Assembly: GCA_036346355.1 (NCBI GenBank)
Contig: CM070590.1
Coordinates: forward strand, 44,053,749-44,117,748
Reading direction: 5' to 3'
Origin: Rhipidocladum racemiflorum
Lineage: Eukaryota; Streptophyta; Magnoliopsida; Poales; Poaceae
DNA: 64,000 bases
Below are positions 35,525 through 45,380 of the stretch, piece by piece (the first letter of the stretch is position 1; each line of letters opens with the position of its first letter). Below the pieces are notes generated by a model. That model did no database searches. It was not told where the DNA came from and saw only the letters and a list, made by a program, of their open reading frames with translations. Both the position numbers and the translations under genes were made by a program.

Positions 35525-37008
35525 TCAAAACAATCCCATTGGATGAACAATTCCAAGTTCTCCCCGAATAAAGGCAAAACGAGAAGAAGACAAAGGTTTT
35601 GTGAAAATGTCTGCCAATTGATGTTCAGTATTCACATGATGAAGCACAATGTTGCCTTTTTCAACATGATCTCTAAGAAAGTGAAATCTGATGTCAATAT
35701 GTTTTGTTCTTGAATGTTGCACAGTGTTCTTAGCAATGCAAATTGCACTAGTGTTATCACACGTAAGAGGAACACTATCCAAAAACCCCATAATCTTTAA
35801 GTGTAGCTACTATCCAAAGAATTTGAGAACAACAACTAGCAAAGACCACATATTCAGATTCAAGCAGTTGATTGTGCAACAGAAGATTGCTTTCTAGATG
35901 ACCATGCAATGAGAGAATTACCCAAGAAGTGACATGAACCAGAAGTGCTTTTCCTATCAATTCTACATCCTCTAAAATCAGCATCAGAAAAAGATCTCAA
36001 ACTAATGCATGAGGAAGCAGAAAGCCAAATGCCAAAATCTTGAGTTCCATGAAGATACCTGAAAATCCTTTTGACAGCTTGTCGATGTGAAGCACGTGGG
36101 GAAGCTTGAAAACGAGCACACAAACACACAGCAAATTGTATATCCGGCCTTGATGCAGTGAGGTACAAAAGTGAACCTATCATGCTTCTATATTCCTTTT
36201 GATCAACCGGCTCACCATCTTCATCCGGATCAAGTGTGCAAGCGCTCTCCATGGGTGTCATGATCGGTTTGCTGTTTTCCATCCCAAATCTATGCAACAA
36301 GTCTTTTGTGTATTTGCTTTGATGCACAAAAGTACCATCCTTTGTTTGCTTGATTTGAAATCCCAAAAAGTATGTCAACTCACCCATCATACTCATCTCA
36401 AACTCCTTCCTCATTGTTTCGAAAACTTCGGACACTAAAACATGAGATGAACCACCAAAGATAATATCATCAACATAAATCTGAACGAATAGTTGATCAT
36501 TGCCTTGCTTGAGTAAAAAGAGAGTTTTGTCAACCTTTCCCATTGAAAAATCCTTTTCAAGTAAAAAGGTTTTTAGCCTATCATACCATGCTCTAGGGGC
36601 TTGTTTCAAACCATACAAAGCTTTTGATAGTTTGAACACATGATTTGGAAACTTTGGATTTTCAAAACCAGGTGGTTGCTTGACAAAAACCTCCTCATTT
36701 ATGTAGCCATTAAGAAAAGCACTTTTCACATCCATTTGATACAATTTGAAACCTTTGGAAGCAGCAAAAGCTAAAAGGATTCTAATGGCTTCAATTCTAG
36801 CAACAGGAGCAAAGGTTTCATCAAAATCTAAGCCTTCAATTTGAGTGTAACCTTGAGCAACCAATCTAGCCTTGTTTCTAACAACAACACCATCCTCACT
36901 TTGTTTATTTTTGAAAACCCATCTAGTTCCAATAACATTAAAATCAGGAGGTGGTGAGACAAGTTTCCAAACTTTATTTCGTTCAAAATTCTCTAATTCT
37001 TCATGCAT
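35525..37008 (-). pseudogene. Reverse transcriptase and RNase H of Sirevirus G
   Basis: Frame 35860-37008 (382 codons) encodes a nearly complete copia reverse transcriptase, with D93 in QMDVKSAFLNGY and YVDD at residues 178-181, followed by the start of RNase H (FSDADFRGCRIDRKSTSG). RNase H continues in two further frames (35775-35984 and 35525-35791, ending ADIFTKPLSSSRF). Two frame changes therefore break RNase H. A stop and frame change near 37010 separate this part from integrase. The protein would copy the element RNA to DNA in the particle. Confidence 0.9.
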
Positions 37009-37143
37009 GGCATTGATCCAAGATTAAATCGGATAATGCATGAGATATATCTTTGGGTTCAAAGGAAGCAACTAAAGCGAGAATGAGTATGAGTGTCGAA
37101 TGAATAAACCTGGATCGAGTGACTCTCTCATTTAGGTCTCCAA

Positions 37144-38517
37144 TCATTTGTTCAGATGGATGCATTTTTGAATGTGCAAGGGAGCATTGACTTTTGAGAC
37201 TTCTCCTTCTCCTTCTTCATTTTCAGCATGTACAGATGATGTTGTAGCTTGAGGATGGTTAGCTGTAGGTGATGTAGTAGTAGGTGCCAAAGGTGCTACA
37301 GCTTGTTGTGCATTAGGAAGAGTCAAGACCTCATCTTCATCATCATCATTATCTTCAAAAATTTTCTCCCCCTGAACATAAGCGTCTGTACCTGCATCAC
37401 TTGGACTAGTGCCTGAACTAGCCTCATCAAAAGTAACTTCACAAGTTTCCACAATTTTATTAGTCTCCAAAACAAGCACACGATAGCCACGAGTATGAGC
37501 AGGATATCCAAGAAAAATGCCATCAGTTGATCTAGCTTCAAATTTATCAAGATTTCCAGATTTGAAGACAAAACATTCGCATCCAAAAACCCTAAAGTGA
37601 GAAACAGTAGGCCTGTGTCCAAACCGAAGCTCATATGGAGTCTTACCCAATTTTGATCTCAAAAACACACGGTTTGAAACATAACATGCAGTTGAAATCG
37701 CTTCAGCCCAAAAGTTTCTAGGAGTGTGATGTTCATCTAACATGGTTCTAGCCATCTCAACCAATGTTCTGTTTTTCCTTTCAACTACACCATTACATTT
37801 GAGGCACTCTAGGTGATGAAAATTGATGATCAATTCCTTTTCAAGACAAAAGTGATTAAAAGAAGCATTTTTGAATTTAGTTCCATTATCACTTCTAATA
37901 GCTTTGAGAGCTCCTGGATGATCAATAGAAAGCCTAAGAACAAGACTTCTAAAATGACTAAAAGCCTCATCCTTAGATGCCATAAAGTATACCCAAGAGT
38001 ATCTAGAAAAATCATCAACAATCACAAGCACATACCATTTGCCTCCAAAGGATTGAACTCGAGATGGTCCAAGCTGTATCAAGATGTAGAAGCTGTCTGG
38101 AGCGTTTGTCATCACCATGGTAAGAGGTGGATGTGAACCTGCAATCATCTTACCATGTCTACAAGAGGAACATACTAAATTGCTATCACCCTTAAGCTTA
38201 GGCAAGCCACGTATGAGATCTAAACTGCTTACACGAGTAAGATGATCAAAACCAACATGACCAAGTCTACGTTGCCAAAAGAATAAATCTTTAGAAACAT
38301 TGGCAATTAGACACCTATGTTTAGAAGAAGGTGATGCATCAAAATCAGCTTTAAAAACTCTTCCAAAACGAGAAATCTTGAACACAAGATCACCTGAAGC
38401 ATCTAGCACTTTGCATTCATTTTTCTTAAAGCTTATCTCAAGATCTTCATCAAGCATTTGTGAGACAGAAAGCAAGTTATATTTCAAGTTTTCAACAAGA
38501 GCCACATCCTTGAACAT
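37144..38517 (-). pseudogene. Integrase of Sirevirus G
   Basis: A 457-codon frame has the gag-pre-integrase zinc domain (H87, H92, C116, C119) and the integrase core with D210 and E246, 35 residues apart. The first catalytic Asp expected near residue 148 is Gln (ILIQLGPSRVQSFGG), so the enzyme is predicted dead even though the frame is long. A copia C-terminal region follows (FGCECFVFKSGNLDKFEARS) and then an acidic, Pro/Thr-rich linker toward reverse transcriptase. The ATG used is internal to the original polyprotein. Confidence 0.9.
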
Positions 38518-38524
38518 AAACTTG

Positions 38525-38713
38525 TCACTTACCTTTCTGTACCTTTTGCCACAACAGAAGAGGAAGAAGCATCTCCAAAAGTAACACTTTCAAAGACGAG
38601 ATGCACGAGTGAGGAGGAGAACCAATTCTTATCACGGACATGTGGCGTGAGCATCCGAATCCACTAGCCATATGTTCTCCTTCCTCGCGCGAGAAGCCTA
38701 CATAGCAAAACAT
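38525..38713 (-). pseudogene. Protease remnant of Sirevirus G
   Basis: A short frame contains GFGCSRHM, the block that follows the Asp-Ser-Gly active site in copia proteases. Here the preceding residues read EHMASG, so the catalytic Asp is absent. Frame breaks lie on both sides. The assignment rests on position and the CSRHM block only. Confidence 0.6.
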
Positions 38714-38911
38714 GTCGAGGTCTCGATCTTGGGGTTAGGAATGAGATTTTTGGGAATCCAAAGATCGAGACACACGACGCACAACAAGAGGGTACAACAC
38801 GATAATTTTTATGCACAAAATCAGATTTGCCTTTTCCCATGTTTCTAGGCAGAAGGTGTTTTCATCACTCTAGGCGCATAAAAATGTGCTTTGCTGAAAT
38901 TTGACCTAGCC

Positions 38912-40110
38912 TTAGTTCTTTCCTTCTTTTCTTTGTTTGGCTAGTCTAAAGCAAAAATCTACTAAGTGTCCATCTCTACCACAATGAGTGCAAGTGTACT
39001 TGACATGATGTTTAGCTTTAACAGTAAAAGCACATTTTGTATTCATCATAGTAGAAGATAAAAAACCAGCAGATTGAAAAGCAATTTTCTTAGGCTCATT
39101 AGATAACTCAATTTTGCAAGGAGCCTGAACATCAGTGCGAGGTTTAGTTTCAAATGAAGCATGAAGATCAAAGCCTAAACCTCTCTTGTTTGAGCTAACC
39201 TTAGATTGATCCAAAATCATGTTCAATTTTTTCTTGCCATTAGTGAATCGTTCCAAAGAGTTTTGCAGGTAATCAACTTTCTTAGCAAGAATTAAACAAT
39301 TATTGCAGGGAACATCTATTTTTCCTTTTTGCTTGCGACAAGTTGAGCATGAGAGAATTTCATGTGAAAGCAAATTATCAGTCAATTGAGAAACCCTCGC
39401 ATTTGCATCTTTCAATTTTAATTCAAGATTTGAGCATTTAGAACAAGAAGTTGAACTATGCAAATCATCAGTGGAACAGCTAGCATGTACAACATGTTTC
39501 TCATTTTTCTCATTTAGATGCAACAAAAGAGCATGTTCTTTCCTAAGCAAGGTGAGCTCATTGTAAATTAAGTCACATGATTTGCAAGTATCATCACTAG
39601 GAATCAAAGTCTTAAGTCTAGCAATTTCTGCATTCAATGATTCAATAATGAAATCATGTTTCTTAATTTTCTTATCACGTTTGTTAAGCAATTTTCCAAG
39701 ACGAGCAACAAAGAATAGCTAATTCATCATAAGAGGGATCTACCTCATTGAAGTCATTTGTCGTGGTCGCCCTCGGTGAAGCTATCCTTGCTGCTTGCCA
39801 TGAGACACAATCCCATCAATTCATGCTTGCTTGGAGTTGCATCATCTTCGCTGCTCTCCGAGTCCACATCGCTCAAATTGACTTGTTCAAGAGCGGAAAG
39901 AACTCGGTGAACCACCTTGCGGTTGATGAAGCTCTTCTTCTTCCTATCATTTGACGAGAACCTTTTCTTCTCATTCCTTACATCGTTGTCCTTCTCCTCC
40001 TTTGATGTTTTTCCTGCAAGCTTAGGACAATTTGTGCGAATATGGTTGAGATCACCACACTCATAGCATCTTGGAGGACCACCTCTCTTTCTCATTCTCA
40101 CATTCTGCAA
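38912..40110 (-). pseudogene. gag C-terminal part of Sirevirus G
   Basis: Frame 39754-40110 carries a CCHC zinc knuckle (CYECGDLNHIRTNCPK) followed by a Lys-rich and then an acidic stretch. Frame 38912-39691 is predicted coiled coil (IIESLNAEIARLKTL) with several CxxC motifs and ends in a second CCHC knuckle (CTHCGRDGHLVDFC). A long coiled-coil gag extension is a Sirevirus feature. Frame changes separate it from the N-terminal gag and from protease. Confidence 0.85.
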
Positions 40111-40886
40111 AGCTTTGTTAAAGCGAGAAGAGAGTAGTGCGAGATCTTCTTCAGAAACTCTTCAAGTTGCTCGTCTGTTAAAGAAGACATGGAAGACAAG
40201 GCAAAGCTAGAAGAAGAATTTGCATTTGACATGTTAGGGTTAGAGATCAAAGCAATTGATTTAATGTTACCCTTCCTGGCAAGAGCATCCAACTCATGAG
40301 TTTTCAACTTAGAATAAAGAACATCTAAAGTAAGTGTACTCATGGTAGTAGATTCTTGTATAGATGTTACTTTCATCTCCCACACCGACATGTCCAAAGC
40401 ACTAAGCAATTGTCTAGCATTAGCAGCATCAGTGTAGCTAACTCCAACAGCACGTAGATTACTAAGAATTTTATTGAAACGTGCAAAGAAGTCATCTACA
40501 GATTCACTAGGTTTCATCTCAAAACGCATGTATTCTTTTTTGTAAATATCTTGGCGAATCTCTTTGACAGTGTTAGAACCCTCATGGTAATCACAAAGAG
40601 ATTTCCATACCTCATATGCGGATCGAAGATGAACCACGCGGTCGAAGTCACTCCTTCCCAATCCTTGGATGATCAAGTTGCGTGCCTTGCTGTTTGCTTC
40701 AACATGTGCGCGATTGGCGTCATTGACGTTGTCGTTTGCAGGAACTTCGTATGGCTTGTATACCTTCTCCCAAATTGTGAAGCCTTGTGCTTGGATGAAT
40801 GCCTCCATCTTGGCCTTCCAAAACTGAAAATCAACACCATCGAACACACAAGGTTTTGTCGAATAACGATCCATTAATCTAATCAC
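40098..40886 (-). pseudogene. gag N-terminal domain of Sirevirus G
   Basis: A 262-codon frame with copia gag (UBN2/DUF4219) signatures: FDGVDFQFWKAKMEAFI near residue 15 and the conserved YEVWKSLCDYHEGS block. It starts 27 bases from the primer site. MDRYSTKPCVFDG (residue 5 onward) is the more typical beginning. Gag forms the particle. The frame shifts near 40100, just before the zinc knuckle. Confidence 0.9.
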
Positions 40887-40912
40887 CGGTTAAGATAGAT
40901 TAGAAAAACCTC

Positions 40913-40924
40913 GCTCTGATACCA
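40913..40924 (-). promoter_or_regulatory. Primer-binding site of Sirevirus G
   Basis: The minus strand reads TGGTATCAGAGC two bases after the LTR end, complementary to initiator tRNA-Met. Confidence 0.95.
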
Positions 40925-40926
40925 CT

Positions 40927-42662
40927 TGTAGGATCGAAGTATACGAATATAGCAATCAGAGGGGGGGTGAATGATTGAGCGGAAGCTAAAACCAAAATTT
41001 TGATCTATTAAAAACTTCACCCCAAAAGAAACCAAAAGATTGCCTCGGATTTGACAAAAACAGATTGACAGAGGCTTGATAAAATGAGAATTCCCGGAGA
41101 TCCAACCGTCGAAACGATCTGCAATTTGGACACAAGAAACTAGATTTCAGTACGAATCAAACCAAAAAAGAATCAGCTCGATCGGACTTATGGATCAAAA
41201 GTTATGAGCTTCTCAAGCTTGCTGATCCAGAACTTGACGAGAATTGATCTAACGTAAACTTGAAAGTTTTAACAGAACCGACAAAAGTTTAATCAACTAG
41301 ACTTTGAGGAACTCAAAAACAATACCCTAGAACGGTTTTTGATGGATCAAATCAAGATGAAACTCAACGATCAAAAACCAATCTAGAATTAGAACAAGCA
41401 TGCAAAAAAAAAACAGAAAACACTGTAGCGGCGTGGTTACTGTAGCACGCAAAAATCTTGGAAGAATTGATCTTTATTTCTTGTCTAAAATACTCTCATC
41501 AAAAGAGTACAAACCCTAAAACCAAGCTCAAGGCTTGATGCGCTCAGCTCTCCTTGGTGCACTTTCAACAGGAGACAACCCCTCCTATTTAAAGGACCAA
41601 CCCAGAATACGATTCCTATTCCCTAGAAGGAATCCGTATCCAACACAACTCTACTTGGCCCAACCTGGCCGAGTACAACTCTTGCACGCATATGGTAACC
41701 CTACCATACTCACGTGACTAACACCTTGCACGCGTATGGCCACCTGCCATACTCACGTGACTAACACTTTGCACGCGAATGACCTCCTGCCATTCTCACG
41801 TGACTAACCATTCTTCATGTGCACCACTCTCTTAGCCCGAACGTCCCGCATGACATCCTTGACCACCAAGACCTCAGTTCCTCCTGAACCTAGTCCCGAA
41901 CCTCAGTTCCTCCATGAACCTAGTTCCAGTCCTGTCATCGACCACATTCGTCTTCGAGCAATACCTGCACATGAACAAACCACAAAACAAATCCGAGCAC
42001 AAGTCCATGACTTGACTCAAGGTCAATCCATGCAACTACTGACATGAGCATTGCATAAAGTCCACTTCAAAACACGCATCATGAAATCATCTCAAATTTC
42101 ATAATTTCAAATTCAAACCATTTCAATTTTGCTCAAAACCGCCAAAAGCATGTGTATGACAGACCAAAGTCTTTGGTCTGTCATACATGGGAAAATTGAG
42201 TTCGCTATCAACATGTGTATGACAGACCAAAGAGTTTGGTCTGTCATACATGGGCAAAATGAGTTCACTGAAAACATGTGTATGACAGACCAAAGAGTTT
42301 GGTCTGTCATACATGGGTAAAATGAAATCGCCCAAAGCATGTGTATTAAATAACAAAATCTTTGGTCTGTCATACATTGAAAAAACGAAGTCACCAAAAG
42401 CCTGTGTATGACAGACCAAAAACTTTGGTCTGTCATACATGGGAAAAACGAGTTCGCCAAAAGCCTGTGTATGACAGACCAAAAACTTTGGTCTGTCATA
42501 CATGGGAAAAATGCGATTTGTTTGGTTCGGCGCAAAAGCAAGGTTTCTTTTTTTAATGTTCGGATGTTTGGTCCAACACACAAACAACTTTGCAAGATTA
42601 AAATCCTAATCTTAACCAATTTCAGCACAAGATCAAACCAATTTTTCATCACATGATTCACA
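40927..42662 (-). repeat. 5' LTR of Sirevirus G
   Basis: 1736 bp, partner of 32719-34453, containing the second palindrome array. Confidence 0.95.
42153..42502. repeat. Six palindromes at 63-bp period, right LTR of G
   Basis: Units begin at 42153, 42216, 42279, 42342, 42405 and 42468. The left arm of the fourth unit is destroyed by four changes (GACAGACC reads TAAATAAC). The sixth unit is full length here, unlike in the left LTR. Confidence 0.95.
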
Positions 42663-43863
42663 CCGACATTGCGCACTACTCGCAAAACCTAAAAACAGAG
42701 GTTCTGTCCCGCCGGGATAGCAGCCTTGCAAAAGGCACAACTTGAGTTCTGGGACTCCGAATTAATTAAACGAGTACATCCTCGCGTAGCTTAGGAAATT
42801 TCCCAACTTTCTCTAGGTATATGGAAAGACTGATTTGGACTCTAAAGTCATCTAATCTACAGATTACCGTGATCTGTTCCAATTACGTTACAGATTTTAA
42901 CATGCTCGGTAAAACAGACATAACTTTCAAACGGCTGATCGGAATTTAACGTGCTTTATGTACACGGAAATATAATTAAATTATCTACAACTTCTTAGAA
43001 GTTTGTACGGCCATATTCCAACTCTAAATTGGCGAAAACGCGAACCCTAGCTCGACTGCTCAATCTGCCCGAAAACAGAAACGTGGCAACATCTAGATCT
43101 AACCCAAATTACTCAAATCCAGCGCCTCCAATTGATCAAAAAACTTGATAAACTCCCTAATAACAGTACCTAGCTCATCCCTGAGGAGCCCCATGATCAT
43201 ACCTTTGCCCGACGCACGAAAACTCCAATCGATCTCCTCGCTCCTCGCTCCTCGCACCTCGCTCCTCGCTCCTCGCACCTCGCTCCTCGCTCCTCGCTCC
43301 TCGCACCTCGCTCCTCGCTCCTCGCTCCTCGGATGGATCCGTGAGGATGCAGGGGTGGGGAGGTCACCCTAGGGCAGCAAGAGGGGTGGAGGAGAGGTGG
43401 TGTGCAATGGGGAGCAATGGGGGCGCCATGGGGGCAAGAGATGGGGCGGCTAGGAGGTGGAGGGAGGAGGAAGGGTGGCGGCTAGGGTTAGGGGCGCATG
43501 GGGCAGGGGTGGACGCCCCAAGGGCTGGTGGGGAGCCCTTTTACCAGCCCCCACACCCAAACCTAGTCCGTTACGGAGACTTACTCCATCCCACCAAAGC
43601 CCACCAAGGCCCAAACTCCCCCGGGAAGGCCCAAAACCCCGGAAACGGCCCGGAAAAGCTATTAACCTCTATATCCTATAGTTTTAACCTTAATTCCACA
43701 TCTCATAATGTTATTAACCTTATCATGCACGTTAAATAAGGTTACGACACTCCGTGGTGTCACAACACTTCAAAAGGCCCAAAAACGCGAGTAAACCTCT
43801 AGCCGTAAGATTTTCTTCTCTAATTTCACAATCTGTAATGTCACACCAAAACGTAGTGTCACA
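42663..43863 (-). repeat. 5' LTR of element F, main surviving piece
   Basis: It continues across the Sirevirus from 32669-32718 and matches 28299-29480 of the other LTR. It includes the CTCCTCG/CACCTCG minisatellite expanded to fourteen units (43234-43331). Confidence 0.9.
43234..43331. repeat. CTCCTCG/CACCTCG minisatellite, fourteen units
   Basis: Fourteen 7-bp units, with CACCTCG at units 4, 7 and 11, against five plain units in the sister LTR. Confidence 0.95.
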
Positions 43864-43962
43864 GATATGCTACGGTTTCTTTTCTACTGTGTGTGCTAAT
43901 ATTTTCCTGGACTTGCACAGAATACACAGAGGATTTCGGAGGTGTTATTCCGGGGTCCGACA

Positions 43963-45214
43963 GAAGTGGGAGACAATGACACTGAAGAGGACGACGACAA
44001 CCCTGATCGAAGCACGAAACTCGACGCAAGATCGAATGGTTAGAAAATCGATCATGATTTAGAAAAGTTTCAGGCGACTGAGATTTAGCAATTCCATTTT
44101 AAGAATTCCTTGGACCTTGGCTGGGCGCTAGTAACAGGTCCAATCCCCGTAAACTTTAGTTCCACACTCCTTATTTTCTTTCGAACATTGAATATTTTTT
44201 TTTTCATTTCGAAAATAATCTAGTACTCCATTTTTTTTGAAGCCAAACTTTTACAACTTTGATCAGTAATATACACAACTATATTTTGATTTGTCATAGA
44301 GAAATAATATTAGTAGATACATCGTGAAAAAGCATTTTATTTTCAAACTAGAAAAATGGTGATCCAATGTATGTATTAGAGACCATACCGATATCTAAAA
44401 CAAGAAACTAATAAGTGTAGCAAGTAGAGTTTTTCAAATCCAACCATGCCCGAAAGAAGCTTCTTGGTCCATCACAAAAAAGTAAAAAGAAAATAAGAAG
44501 CTTCTTAATTTTCGGCAATGTCATCTGAATAAGTCCTCTCGACACTAGAGCTTCACAATCTTGCAACCTCTAGCAGAAGCAGAGGAGGCCTCCACTCGAA
44601 AGCGACCACCCGTGGCTTACAGGAAGTGACGCCATACTAGAATCAATGGCACATGGTTAACTTCTTGAGGATACCAGGGACTGGGTTTTAACTTTTGAAT
44701 TTCTCAAGGGTCTTTCTGTAATTTGTGGAGCTGTACTAAAACAATTAAAGGCATGAAATGCTTTCTTAGGGCCACTAGGATTGCTGGTTACCGCCGGCCA
44801 GTTACTACTATAGGATTTGCATACCTTATGACATGGATTTGTGCACAATGCTGGTGTCTGCTACATCATTCTCCCAATTAGTAGATATTATTTTCATTGC
44901 AATTTACGACCGAAATAATGGTGGTGTCATTACAATAGATTATATTAATGTGTTTAGGGCTCGTTTGGAACTCAAGAATTTTGCAAATAGTCACTCTAGA
45001 ATTCCCATAAATTTCTTTTGTTGCAACTTGTGCCAACAGAGGGGCTATTGCAGAAAAAAGGCTATGCTTGACCTGTAGTTACGGGTGAAAACGGCCTAGT
45101 AGTGTTAGAAATTGGCCCATGGGTGGCCTATTTCCTTTAATTATATAGCATGCATGATTAGTACCATATTGCCTAGCCAAGTGAAGGAAGGGCAATTTAA
45201 AAGGTGGAGTCCTT
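43963..45214. other. Sequence between LTR C and copia element D
   Basis: The first 80 bases read as an open frame in phase with a stop (EVGDNDTEEDDDNPDRS...) and may be a scrap of retroelement coding sequence joined at a deletion. The rest is AT-rich with no recognised gene. A decayed Stowaway-like segment may lie near 44210-44400. Confidence 0.35.
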
Positions 45215-45380
45215 TGATGGGTTTCGAAGCAAGGAAAACAAAAATTTTCCTACGATTGCAACCAAACACCAAGATCATATCTAGGAGATGCAAGTAAACG
45301 GTTTCAGAAGGACTCACCCTCGTAGACCGAAAGCGGGAATAACGTTCCCGCAAACAAACATGGTTGAAGTAGAGGTACAC
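45215..45380 (-). repeat. 3' LTR of D, distal piece
   Basis: The last 166 bp of the LTR (U5-like), ending CCCATCA at 45215 on the minus strand. It continues from 58045 across the insertion of A. Confidence 0.8.

Larger units (their letters stand above)
32719..42662 (-). mobile_element. Sirevirus (Opie/Ji-like Ty1-copia), element G
   Basis: 9944 bp, inserted in the 5' LTR of F with a perfect duplication CCGAC (32714-32718 and 42663-42667). LTRs begin TGTGAATCATGTG and end GATCCTACA (minus strand). Order: 5' LTR, iMet primer site, gag with zinc knuckles and coiled coil, protease remnant, integrase, reverse transcriptase, RNase H, about 1.07 kb non-coding with several polypurine tracts, 3' LTR. 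Integrase before reverse transcriptase defines copia. The gag type, the LVCSSCRHGKM zinc motif, multiple polypurine tracts and palindromic LTR repeats are Sirevirus hallmarks. I see no envelope-like ORF. Confidence 0.92.
27133..43863 (-). mobile_element. LTR retrotransposon F, non-coding interior
   Basis: Element with LTRs TGTGACACTACG...GGGGTGTTACA (minus strand), inserted in LTR C with duplication GATAT at 27128-27132 and 43864-43868. The 3' LTR (27133-29480) is complete. The 5' LTR survives as 42663-43863 plus 32669-32718, split by Sirevirus G and deleted beyond 32669, which also removed the primer site. The interior (29481-32668) shows no gag or pol. Polypurine tract and hairpin layout resemble A and B, which suggests a gypsy relative, but without protein domains this is inference. 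Confidence 0.8.
21230..43962 (+). mobile_element. Gypsy-type LTR C, twice interrupted
   Basis: Its pieces are about 21230-22909, 26596-27132 and 43869-43962, plus the target duplications. They are separated by solo LTR E and element F. The right end is secure: CAGAGGATTTCGGAGG followed by GGGGTCCGACA at 43962. A TATA-like CCTATAAACC (about 21910-21919) precedes a GC-rich leader. Near the 3' end is the LTR stem-loop (26896-26911) followed by TTGCCTGTGG, as in A and E. After the LTR come GAAGTGG, the first bases of a normal leader and iMet primer site, and then unrelated sequence, so it looks like a 5' LTR cut off inside its primer site. The left end is not resolved: no TGTAAC start was found. 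Confidence 0.6.
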
